Below are positions 46,226 through 54,710 of a DNA stretch of 64,000 bases, piece after piece. Position numbers and translations under genes: made by a program. Each line of letters begins with the position of its first letter. Position 1 is the stretch's first letter. Source of the stretch: Loktanella sp. M215 (GTDB taxonomy: Bacteria > Pseudomonadota > Alphaproteobacteria > Rhodobacterales > Rhodobacteraceae). The notes under the pieces are model-generated. The model saw only the letters and a program-made list of their open reading frames with translations, did no database searches and was not told the origin of the DNA. The stretch covers positions 995,001-1,059,000 of the forward strand of contig NZ_WMEA01000001.1 of NCBI RefSeq assembly GCF_021735925.1, given 5' to 3'.

Positions 46226-48055
46226 GTGAGTGGACACGATGGCAAGGTGGCGCTTTGGCAGCCCGAACTGCGGATGCGCAGACAGGCCGACGGCAGCATC
46301 TTGATCGACCGGCTGGATCCACTCGGCTGCGTTCCCGATCGCCTGACCGACCGGATCGCGCACTGGGCGCAGGCCGCGCCAAACCGGACGTGGATGGCAC
46401 AGCGCGATCAGACCGGCGCCTGGCGGCGGGTGTCGTATGCTGCGCTGTTCGATCACGTCAAGGCGCTGGGCCAATGGCTGCTGGACGCCGGGCTGTCAGT
46501 CGACCGTCCCTTGGCGATCCTGTCGGAAAACAGTCTCGAACACGCCATTTTGGCACTGTCGGCGCAATATGTGGGCATACCATCGGCGGCCATCGCACCG
46601 GCCTATGCCCTGATTGCAGAAGATTACGGCAAGCTGTCGTCGGTCATGGCGCAGATCACGCCCGGCGCGGTGCTGGTCGACGATGCTTCGGCCTATTCTC
46701 CCGCGTTGAGGGGGGCTGTTGCGCCCGACGTGCCTGTCATCGCCCTGCGCGGTCAAGCCGACAGCCACCGGGTCACCGCATGGGCCGACGCGCTGCATAC
46801 GACACCGACGGACGCCGTCAGTCGCGCCCACCGTGCCATCGGACCCGATACGGTGGCAAAGTTCCTGTTCACGTCGGGCACCACCGGAAATCCGAAGGCC
46901 GTGACGCAGACCAACCGGATGCTTTGCGCGAACATGGTGCAGGTTGCGGACTGCTTTGCCTACATGACCGAAGAACCGCCGGTCTTCGTGGACTGGGCGC
47001 CGTGGAACCACACGGCGTCGGGCAACAAGACGTTCAACATGGCGCTGTGGTTCGGCGGCACCTTCTACATCGATGAAGGCAAGCCCAGCCCCGGCGGGAT
47101 CAAGGCCACCATCCGCAACCTGTCTGAGGTTTCGCCGACGTGGTATTTCAACGTCCCGGTCGGTTACGAAGCGCTGGTCGCCGCCATGCAGACCGACACA
47201 GCGCTGCGGGACACCTTCTTTGCCGATCTGAAACTGATGATGTACGCAGGTGCCGGCATGGCCAGCCACACCTGGCGCGCGCTGGAGGAGTTGGCCGTCG
47301 CGGCCACAGGGCACCGCGTCCTGATGACCACGGGTCTGGGCGCGACCGAGACAGGCCCGTTTTCCCTGTTCTGTGCGACGCCACAGGACGGGCCCGGCAA
47401 TATCGGTGTGCCGGCCCGCGGTCTGACTCTGAAACTCGTGCCCTACGGCGATCGGTTCGAGGCGCGGCTGAAAGGGCCGAACATCACACCCGGCTACTGG
47501 CGCAATCCCGCCCTGACGGCCGAGGCTTTTGACGCCGACGGGTTCTATCATCTTGGCGACGCATTGCGTTTCGTCGATCCCGACGACCCCGCTGCGGGTT
47601 TCCGGTTCGACGGTCGCATCGCCGAAAACTTCAAGCTGCGCACCGGCACCTGGGTCGCCGTCGGGCCATTGCGCGCGCAGTTGCTGGACCAGTGCAATGG
47701 CCTGATCCGCGACGCCGTCATCGTGGGCGAGGATCGCGATGCCCTTGCCGCCCTTCTGATCCCTGACCTTGCAGGGATGCGCCGTCTTGCGACGCCCGGA
47801 ACGGCCGATGCGGATCTGTCTGCCGATGACAACGTCCGACAGAGCCTGATTGCCTGCCTGACCGATCACGCGCAACGCGCGACGGGGTCTGCAAGCCGGA
47901 TCACCAGGGCCATGGTCCTGACGACGCCGCTGTCGCTGGCGGCGGGCGAGGTGACGGACAAGGGGTCCGTCAATCAGCGCGCGGTCCTGCGCCACCGCGC
48001 CGATCTGGTGCGCGCCGTCTACGATGATCGGCCTGACGTGCTGCGTCCGGCGTAA
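46226..48055 (+). CDS. fcs: Feruloyl-CoA synthase-like AMP-dependent acyl-CoA ligase
   Basis: A 609-residue ANL-superfamily ligase. The P-loop FLFTSGTTGNPKAVTQTNR is near residue 213, the aromatic-substrate region includes WAPWNHTASGNKTFN (about 254), the A5 motif TTGLGATETGP is near 370, and A7 YHLGDALRFVD near 440. Feruloyl-CoA synthases of bacteria have this size and the WxPWNHT-type segment. The start is a GTG with a strong GGGGAGGAGG upstream (46211-46220). It would activate ferulate, coumarate or similar acids for the neighbouring crotonase. Confidence 0.87.
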   Translation: MSGHDGKVALWQPELRMRRQADGSILIDRLDPLGCVPDRLTDRIAHWAQAAPNRTWMAQRDQTGAWRRVSYAALFDHVKALGQWLLDAGLSVDRPLAILSENSLEHAILALSAQYVGIPSAAIAPAYALIAEDYGKLSSVMAQITPGAVLVDDASAYSPALRGAVAPDVPVIALRGQADSHRVTAWADALHTTPTDAVSRAHRAIGPDTVAKFLFTSGTTGNPKAVTQTNRMLCANMVQVADCFAYMTEEPPVFVDWAPWNHTASGNKTFNMALWFGGTFYIDEGKPSPGGIKATIRNLSEVSPTWYFNVPVGYEALVAAMQTDTALRDTFFADLKLMMYAGAGMASHTWRALEELAVAATGHRVLMTTGLGATETGPFSLFCATPQDGPGNIGVPARGLTLKLVPYGDRFEARLKGPNITPGYWRNPALTAEAFDADGFYHLGDALRFVDPDDPAAGFRFDGRIAENFKLRTGTWVAVGPLRAQLLDQCNGLIRDAVIVGEDRDALAALLIPDLAGMRRLATPGTADADLSADDNVRQSLIACLTDHAQRATGSASRITRAMVLTTPLSLAAGEVTDKGSVNQRAVLRHRADLVRAVYDDRPDVLRPA

Positions 48056-48142
48056 TGTCGTGTCGGACAGGCTGGTCAATCGGCGGGCGGCCCGGTTAGA
48101 ACGGGGCCAATGGATTGACAGACGCCGACGGGAAGGACGACC

Positions 48143-48991
48143 ATGAAATTGCTGCGCTACGGACCCAAGGGACAGGAACGACCGGGATTTCTGGACGATG
48201 CGGGACAGGTGCGCGACTTGTCGGCGCATGTCTCCGATCTGGCGGGCGACGGGGTGTCCCTGACGGCACTGGATGCGATCCGCAGCATCGATGTGGCATC
48301 GCTGCCCGTCGTGACCGATCCGGGTCGCATCGGATCGCCGCTGGCCTGGGTGCCGAACTTCCTGTGCATCGGGCTGAACTATGCCCTGCACGCCGCCGAA
48401 TCCGGCATGGACGCCCCGAAGGAGCCGATCGTCTTTTCCAAGGCGACCTCTGCCCTGTCAGGACCGGACGACGACATCATCCTGCCCCGCACCGCAGAAA
48501 AGGGCGACTGGGAGGTCGAGTTGGGCGTCGTGATCGGCAAGACCGCGCATTATGTGTCAGAGGCCGACGCTCTGGATCATGTCGCGGGCTATTGCACCAT
48601 CAACGACGTGTCAGAACGCAGTTTCCAGATCGAACGCGGCGGGCAATGGATCAAGGGCAAGTCTGCCCCGACCTTCGGCCCCGTCGGGCCCTGGCTGGTC
48701 ACCGCGGACGAGGTGCCGGATCCGCAGGCCCTGCGCGTCAGCCTGACGCTGAACGGTGACACGGTGCAGGATTCCAGTACATCCGACATGATCTTCAGCG
48801 TGCGGCAGATCATCAGCCACCTGTCGCAGTTCATGGAGCTGCGCCCCGGGGACGTCATTGCAACCGGTACGCCGTCCGGTGTCGGCATGGGGATGAAGCC
48901 GCAACGCTTCCTGCGCCCCGGTGACCGGATGACTGTCGAAGTTGCGGGTCTGGGCAAACAGACACAAACCGTCGTCGCGGCGAAGGCCTGA
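48143..48991 (+). CDS. Fumarylacetoacetate hydrolase family protein
   Basis: A 282-residue protein. The FAH signature includes CIGLNYALHAAESGM (about 73-87), the metal-binding EVELGVVIGK (about 125-134) and GDVIATGTPSGVGMG (about 235). Members act as fumarylpyruvate or acylpyruvate hydrolases, hydratases or decarboxylases in aromatic breakdown; the exact reaction is open. The start ATG follows GGAAGGACGA. It lies 87 bases after fcs and 34 bases before the dehydrogenase gene, so the three may form one transcript. Confidence 0.9.
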   Translation: MKLLRYGPKGQERPGFLDDAGQVRDLSAHVSDLAGDGVSLTALDAIRSIDVASLPVVTDPGRIGSPLAWVPNFLCIGLNYALHAAESGMDAPKEPIVFSKATSALSGPDDDIILPRTAEKGDWEVELGVVIGKTAHYVSEADALDHVAGYCTINDVSERSFQIERGGQWIKGKSAPTFGPVGPWLVTADEVPDPQALRVSLTLNGDTVQDSSTSDMIFSVRQIISHLSQFMELRPGDVIATGTPSGVGMGMKPQRFLRPGDRMTVEVAGLGKQTQTVVAAKA

Positions 48992-49025
48992 CGCGTCGAT
49001 CTGCAAATCTGAAAGGACGTTTCCG

Positions 49026-49964
49026 ATGACGGCGACACTTGCCATTGGCAATTACAAACCGAACAACCGCGCAGCACTAGTCGAGGCCTTCGATGCGCAT
49101 GTGATCGCGCAGCCCAACGGCATCGCGGATCTTGATGAGGCCCTGCGCAAGGGGATCCGGGCCGTGGCCTATGCCAGTGGCCAGCGCTTTGGCGGGGCAG
49201 AGATGGATCTGCTGCCCGACCTTGGCGTGATCGCGAACTATGGCGTCGGATATGACGCCATCGACGTGGATGCCGCCAGCGCGCGCGGGATCCGTGTCAC
49301 GAACACACCGAACGTGCTGAACGACGATGTGGCCGACCTCGCGATCGGCATGTGGTTGATGCAGGGCCGAGAGATGCGCGCAGCCGAAGCACACGTGCGC
49401 AGCGGCGACTGGGCCAAGGACGGTCCGGCACCGTTGAACCGCAAGCTGTCCGGCGGGTCCGCCGGTATCATGGGGCTGGGCCGGATCGGGCGCGACATTG
49501 CCCACCGTCTGGCGGCGTTCAAGATGGATATCCACTACTACGCGCGCAGCGAAAAAGAGACGCCCGGTTGGACCTATCACGCCGACCCGGTCGATCTGGC
49601 AGGGGCGGTCGACTTTCTGTTCGTGGCGCTGGTCGGCGGGTCCGAGACGGAAAAATTCGTCTCGAAGGACGTGATCGCTGCGCTGGGCAAGAATGGCGTG
49701 GTCATCAACATCTCTCGGGGGTCGGTGATCGACGAAGGGGCACTGCTCGATGCGCTGGAAAGTGGCGCGATCGCGGGCGCGGGGCTGGATGTCTTCGTCG
49801 GCGAACCACAGGTCGATCCGCGGTTTCTGGACCTGCAGAACGTGGTGCTGCAGCCGCATCAGGGGTCTGCCACCGTGCAGACGCGCGCGGCAATGGCGCA
49901 GCTGCAGCGCGACAATGTGGCGGCCTTTTTGAAGGGCGAGGATCTGCTGACACCGGTGGTCTGA
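49026..49964 (+). CDS. D-2-hydroxyacid dehydrogenase (NAD(P)-binding), glyoxylate/hydroxypyruvate reductase-like
   Basis: A 312-residue enzyme. The catalytic triad is in place: Arg in NISRGSVIDE (about 228), Glu in VFVGEP (about 257) and His in QPHQGSAT (about 277). The nucleotide loop is MGLGRIGRDIAHRL (about 150). Lysine/arginine after the second beta strand (YYARSEKE) suggests NADPH preference. The ATG at 49026 gives the standard N-terminus; an upstream extension would overlap the FAH gene. Substrate is probably a small hydroxy acid. Confidence 0.92.
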   Translation: MTATLAIGNYKPNNRAALVEAFDAHVIAQPNGIADLDEALRKGIRAVAYASGQRFGGAEMDLLPDLGVIANYGVGYDAIDVDAASARGIRVTNTPNVLNDDVADLAIGMWLMQGREMRAAEAHVRSGDWAKDGPAPLNRKLSGGSAGIMGLGRIGRDIAHRLAAFKMDIHYYARSEKETPGWTYHADPVDLAGAVDFLFVALVGGSETEKFVSKDVIAALGKNGVVINISRGSVIDEGALLDALESGAIAGAGLDVFVGEPQVDPRFLDLQNVVLQPHQGSATVQTRAAMAQLQRDNVAAFLKGEDLLTPVV

Positions 49965-50012
49965 ACACGACTGCGGCACTGCGGTCTTTCTGCGTGTCTG
50001 ACTGCGGCGCGC

Positions 50013-51416
50013 ATGTCATTCTGTCTTAGCACAACGGACAAGGCGGGCCGCGGGATGGGACAGGTGACAGCGCGCGGCACATCGGCCATTCGCAGGCTTT
50101 GGCGCAGTCGCCTGGGGGCTGCCCTGCCAAGCCGCGTGCTGCTTGAAATCCAGCGCCGCGAGGAACAATCCGAACGGCTTGTCGGCTGGATCCAGTTGTT
50201 GTTGGTCCTGATCTTCGGTGCCTTCTATCTGCTTGGCGCGCGGGCAGAAGGCGCCCGCGGGGCCAGCTTCACCACCACCATTCTGACAATCTACATCGTC
50301 TTCACGCTGTTCAGGGTCTGGCTGTCGTATCGGCGTGTCCTGCCGGCGTGGTTTCTGGTGACGTCGATCATTGCCGACGTCGGGTTGCTGTGCGCGCTGA
50401 TCGTGTCGTTCCACGTCGAATATGATCAGCCGGCCGCGTTTTACCTCAAGGCGCCGACGATGATCTACCTGTTCATCTTCATCAGCGTGCGCATGCTGCG
50501 TTTCGATCCGCGGTTCGTGTTGCTGACGGGGCTGACCGCGACGCTGGGGTGGTTCATGCTGGTGGTCTATGCCCTGAATACCGACATGGGCGATATGCAC
50601 ATCACCCATAACTACGTTGAATACCTGACATCCAACACGATCCTGATCGGTGCAGAGGTCGATCGCGGGATCGCCCTGCTGGGCGTGACCTTCGTGCTGA
50701 CGCTGGCGCTGTATCGGGCGCGGTCGGTGCTGGTCGATGCCATCAGCGGTCAGACGGCCGCTGCTGATTTGCGCCAGTTCTTCGCCTCCGACGTGGCCGA
50801 CTCGATCACCAGCGCCGAGGTGATGCCCGTCGCCGGCATGTCGCGGACGCATGATGTGTCGATCCTGTTCGTGGACCTGCGCGGTTTTACCGCAACGGCC
50901 GCCGCTTTGCCCGGTGCCACCGTGATGGCCGTCCTGCGCCTGTATCAAGAGGCCGCGGTACAGACGATCGCGTCCCACGGCGGGCAGATCGACAAGTTCA
51001 TGGGCGACGGGATTCTGGCGACGTTCGGTGCGGTGCAGGACAGCATCACGCATGCAGCAGATGCAGTGCGCGCGGCACGGGATGTGGTTGATGCGGTGGC
51101 AGAATTGACGCCGCAGGTGCTGGATGCGGGCTGGCCCGGACCGTTACGGGCCGGGGCCGCAGTGTCGTCGGGACCGGTGACAGTGGGTGTCGTCGGATCG
51201 CACAACCGGTTGGAATTCACCGTGATCGGTCACGCGGTCAACATGGCCGCCAAGCTGGAAGGCGCAAACAAGGTCGAATCAACCCGTGCCCTGACCGATC
51301 AGAAGACCTTTGCGCTGGCCGTTGCGCAGGGCTATGACGCGGCACCATTGCGGCGGCTGCCGCAGCGCAGGGTGGCGGGCCTGTCGGATCCCGTGGATCT
51401 GGTCGTGGTGGCCTGA
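50013..51416 (+). CDS. Membrane-bound class III adenylate/guanylate cyclase
   Basis: A 467-residue protein with about six membrane segments between residues 55 and 235, followed by a class III catalytic domain (about 270-460). Metal ligands are in FVDLRGFT and DKFMGDGILATFG; FTVIGHAVNMAAKLE has the expected Asn, but Lys where classic cyclases have the transition-state Arg. A Lys here also occurs in other alphaproteobacterial cyclases, as far as I remember. The start could be 50013 or 50055. The next cyclase gene starts 21 bases after its stop, so they form a tandem pair. Confidence 0.87.
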   Translation: MSFCLSTTDKAGRGMGQVTARGTSAIRRLWRSRLGAALPSRVLLEIQRREEQSERLVGWIQLLLVLIFGAFYLLGARAEGARGASFTTTILTIYIVFTLFRVWLSYRRVLPAWFLVTSIIADVGLLCALIVSFHVEYDQPAAFYLKAPTMIYLFIFISVRMLRFDPRFVLLTGLTATLGWFMLVVYALNTDMGDMHITHNYVEYLTSNTILIGAEVDRGIALLGVTFVLTLALYRARSVLVDAISGQTAAADLRQFFASDVADSITSAEVMPVAGMSRTHDVSILFVDLRGFTATAAALPGATVMAVLRLYQEAAVQTIASHGGQIDKFMGDGILATFGAVQDSITHAADAVRAARDVVDAVAELTPQVLDAGWPGPLRAGAAVSSGPVTVGVVGSHNRLEFTVIGHAVNMAAKLEGANKVESTRALTDQKTFALAVAQGYDAAPLRRLPQRRVAGLSDPVDLVVVA

Positions 51417-51437
51417 TGGCATGACAAGGATAAACTG

Positions 51438-53150
51438 ATGGCAGATGCAGGTTCTGCGACTGCAGGGCAGGGCGCCTCGCGGTTTCATCGTCCGTCTGCG
51501 GGCGGATTGCGGCTGGCGTCGGGTCTTGTCCTGTTTGCATTTGCGCTGACCCACCTGCTGAACCATGCCCTTGGGCTTGTCTCGCTCGACCTGATGCTGG
51601 CGGTGCAGGACGTGCGCATGGCCGTCACCCGCAGCCTGCCCGGCACGCTGATCCTGATCCTTGCGGCGGCTATCCATGTGGCGCTGGGTCTAGCGCAGTT
51701 CACCCAGACGCAGATGCGCCGGATGGGGTGGCAGAATGCGATCCAGCTGGGCTTTGGCCTGCTGATCCCGCTCTTGCTGATCCGGCACGTCCTGGGTACC
51801 CACGGCGTGCATGCGCTGTTCGGAGTCGATGACGACTATCACTATGCCCTGTGGGTGATGTGGCCGGGGCAGGCGATCAATCTCGGTTTGCTGATCGTGC
51901 TGGTCTGGGTGCATGCCTGCATCGGGTTGCATCACTGGTTGGGCGGGCGGGCGTGGTATCGCCGCCTGACATGGCTTTGGCAGGGCCTTGCCCTGCTGAT
52001 CCCGGTGCTGGCCTACGCCGGTTTCGTCAGCGCTGCGCGTCTGGAACAACTGAACGGCAGCTTTAAGAACCCGCTGAGTGCCAGTGAATACTCGGAATTC
52101 GTCGCACTGGTCGGCACGTCAAACTGGATCTATGTCTGCCTTCTGGCGGCGGCCGCCGCGGTCTGGGGGCTGTTTCTGGTGGCCGACAGGCTGGGATCGC
52201 GGGTCACGGTCACCTATGTCGACGGCCCCGTCGCACACGCGCCGCGCGGGTTGTCGATCCTTGCCATCAGCCGCGTCAACCGGATCCCCCACGCGGCGGT
52301 CTGTGGTGGCCGCGCCCGCTGCTCGACCTGCCGCGTCCGTGTGATGAAGGGGCAGGAACACCTGCCGCCGCCGTCCGATCTTGAACAAAGGGTGCTGCGT
52401 CGCCTTGGTGCACCGGCCAACGTCCGTCTGGCCTGTCAGGTCTATCCCAAGGCCAGCATCACGATTTCAACCCTGCTGCCGGCGCAGATCATGCCGAACA
52501 CGGACCCGGGCATCGACCGCTACCTTTGGGGGATCGAGCGAGATGTCACGGTGATGTTCTGCGACCTGCGCGAATTCACCCACCTGACCGAAGGGCGACT
52601 GCCCTATGACATCGTCTTCGTGCTGAATCAGTTTCTGGGTCGCATGGCCGAAACGATCGAGGATACCGGCGGGTTCGTCGATAAATTCATGGGCGACAGC
52701 GTCATGGCGATTTTTGGTATGGACACCTCGCCGCGGGTCGCGGCCCTGCAGGCGATGGCGGCGGCACGGGCGATGGACGGTGTCCTTGACGGCCTGAACC
52801 AAAGCCTGCGTGAAGCCTTGCCCGCGCCGTTGTCTATGGGGATCGGCATGCACAGCGGTCCCGCGATTCTAGGCAGGATCGGCACCATGCGGCAGGCGGG
52901 CGGCGACATGGCCGCGCTGACCGCGCTGGGCGAGACGGTGAACCTTGCCAGCCGGTTGGAAAGCAAATCGAAGGAACTGGGCGTCCAACTCGTGGTCTCT
53001 GCCGAAACGGCCGATCTGGCCGGGCTTGGTCCCTGCACGGGCTGCGCGCCCCAGATGATCGACGTCCGTGGACTGAGCCATCCCATCAAGGTCTACGCCG
53101 TGCGGCGCGCGACCGATCTGCCGGTCAACGTGGCAGCGGAGCCGGCCTAG
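51438..53150 (+). CDS. Cyclase with membrane domain, [2Fe-2S] ferredoxin domain and class III catalytic domain
   Basis: A 570-residue fusion. Residues 25-250 hold about six membrane segments with many histidines (THLLNHALG, IHVALG, RHVLGTHGVHALFG, VHACIGLHHW), resembling heme b-binding anchors. A ferredoxin-type domain follows with cysteines 289, 295 and 298 (C-x5-C-x2-C) and 333. The catalytic domain (about 370-550) has metal-binding VMFCDLREFT and DKFMGDSVMAIFG, and an intact Asn and Arg in ETVNLASRLE. The order suggests that a redox signal from the membrane or the cluster sets cyclic nucleotide output. The stop overlaps the convergent phosphoesterase gene through CTAG. Confidence 0.9.
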   Translation: MADAGSATAGQGASRFHRPSAGGLRLASGLVLFAFALTHLLNHALGLVSLDLMLAVQDVRMAVTRSLPGTLILILAAAIHVALGLAQFTQTQMRRMGWQNAIQLGFGLLIPLLLIRHVLGTHGVHALFGVDDDYHYALWVMWPGQAINLGLLIVLVWVHACIGLHHWLGGRAWYRRLTWLWQGLALLIPVLAYAGFVSAARLEQLNGSFKNPLSASEYSEFVALVGTSNWIYVCLLAAAAAVWGLFLVADRLGSRVTVTYVDGPVAHAPRGLSILAISRVNRIPHAAVCGGRARCSTCRVRVMKGQEHLPPPSDLEQRVLRRLGAPANVRLACQVYPKASITISTLLPAQIMPNTDPGIDRYLWGIERDVTVMFCDLREFTHLTEGRLPYDIVFVLNQFLGRMAETIEDTGGFVDKFMGDSVMAIFGMDTSPRVAALQAMAAARAMDGVLDGLNQSLREALPAPLSMGIGMHSGPAILGRIGTMRQAGGDMAALTALGETVNLASRLESKSKELGVQLVVSAETADLAGLGPCTGCAPQMIDVRGLSHPIKVYAVRRATDLPVNVAAEPA

Positions 53151-54709
53151 GGTTGCAAGGGCTGGATCGTTTGCTGCCGGGCCACGCGGTCCAACTTCAT
53201 AGCGAGCAGTTCCAGACAGGTGACCACCCACCGGCCCAGCGGATCAGTCGACGTTCCTCGCAGTGTCGCAATCCGGCGCCAGTCGTCCAACCGATCTGCC
53301 GAAATGTAAGGGAGCGCCAGCGCGCCACCGTCGATCAGCATCAACAGATCGCACATCATGTCGGCCAATGGCACGTCGGGCAAATCCGCGCGCCCCACGC
53401 CGATCAGTCGCGGCAGATCGGTCACGCGCAGGTCGGACAGGGCAGGCCAAAGGCCGTCGGGCAGGTCGTGCGCCAGCCTGCGCGACAGTGCGCGCGCCCG
53501 GTGACGCGACGCAATTTCGCTTCCGAAATGCGACGCGGACAGCGGCGCGCCCTCGGCGGCATAAAGCACGCTTGCAACCGGATCAGGGGGCAGATCGCCG
53601 AGTGACACCTGCGTCATCGCCACACCCCGCGCGTCACCGTCCAGCACGGCGAAGGCCGCCGGAAATGCACAGGTCGCGGGTAAAGAGACGTCGGTGATGC
53701 CGCCCGTCGTCGTGGTCGCATTGATATGCAGATGCCCGCCGAAATGCAGTCGCAGCCCGGCGTCAGCCAATTTTGCCGCGACCTCGGGACTTGGTGCGCG
53801 ACGCGCCAGCGCGCTGCGCGGCAGCACTGGGTCCAGACCGGACCAGTGGGGCAGGATGGGGTAGTGCGACACGGGGATCAGCAGCTTGCCAGCCTGCGTC
53901 GCGCGGCGCGTCACGCAGGCAATCCAGTCCAGCAGGAACGGCTTGACCCGCAGGACGGCATCCCAGCCCGCATCGGTGGGATCGCGAAACGCCCGTTTGC
54001 GGCGGGGATCGCGGATACCGACGCGCGGCTCGAACACATTGGCGTCCAGCATCAGCAGCCACAGGCCCGGCTCCGGCTCCACCAGATAAGACGCGTCAAT
54101 CATTTGGTGCGTCGTTACGCCATCCGGCGCGGTGGCGACGAAGGTCCGGTCTTCGAACCTGTCTGACGTGCCGAATGGCGTTTCCCAGTGCAGGTCATCG
54201 GCGCGGCGGCGCAGGCCAAAGCGGGCCATCGGCATCAACGCCTCCGGCAGGCCGGGGCAGAACATGGCGGGTGACAGCACGTCCGCGTCCAAGGCCGGAT
54301 CGCTGGTGACCAGTTCCGACGTCCGCGGCCCGGTGGCGTAGCGGATCGCCCGGTGCTTGCCGCCGACGGCATAGCAATCGTGGTTGCCGGGCAGGACATG
54401 GATGCGCAGGCCAAGGCGTGTTTCCGCATCATGTAGCAGATCGGCCAGACGTTGCAGGTTCTCGATCTGGCCTTCGTCGGAATAATCCCCCGCAATCACG
54501 ACGATCCGGATGCCGCGCGCGGCGATCCGGTCAAGGGCGGCCCGCAGCGCCATGGCGCTTTCGTTGACGGCACGGCTGGCGGTGCGGGTCTTTTCCCAGT
54601 TCAGCAGGGCGTGGCGCTGGCCTGCGATCATCACGCCCGTCTGGCCGAAATCGCCGGTGCTGTCGTGGAAATGCGGGTCTGCGATCAGGGCGATGCGGTG
54701 GCGGGTCAC
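53147..54709 (-). CDS. Metallophosphoesterase
   Basis: A 520-residue protein with a calcineurin-like phosphoesterase domain. Metal ligands appear in order: IADPHFHD (about 9-16), VIAGDYSDEG (about 75), LPGNHDC (about 107), VSHYPIL (about 283) and FGGHLHIN (about 325). The C-terminal 170 residues are a helical extension with no motif I know. The substrate could be a phosphodiester, a nucleotide or a cyclic nucleotide; it sits convergent to two cyclases, which is suggestive only. A GTG start at 54709 follows the dehydrogenase stop by one base. Confidence 0.88.
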   Translation of the reverse strand: MTRHRIALIADPHFHDSTGDFGQTGVMIAGQRHALLNWEKTRTASRAVNESAMALRAALDRIAARGIRIVVIAGDYSDEGQIENLQRLADLLHDAETRLGLRIHVLPGNHDCYAVGGKHRAIRYATGPRTSELVTSDPALDADVLSPAMFCPGLPEALMPMARFGLRRRADDLHWETPFGTSDRFEDRTFVATAPDGVTTHQMIDASYLVEPEPGLWLLMLDANVFEPRVGIRDPRRKRAFRDPTDAGWDAVLRVKPFLLDWIACVTRRATQAGKLLIPVSHYPILPHWSGLDPVLPRSALARRAPSPEVAAKLADAGLRLHFGGHLHINATTTTGGITDVSLPATCAFPAAFAVLDGDARGVAMTQVSLGDLPPDPVASVLYAAEGAPLSASHFGSEIASRHRARALSRRLAHDLPDGLWPALSDLRVTDLPRLIGVGRADLPDVPLADMMCDLLMLIDGGALALPYISADRLDDWRRIATLRGTSTDPLGRWVVTCLELLAMKLDRVARQQTIQPLQP

Positions 54710-54710
54710 G

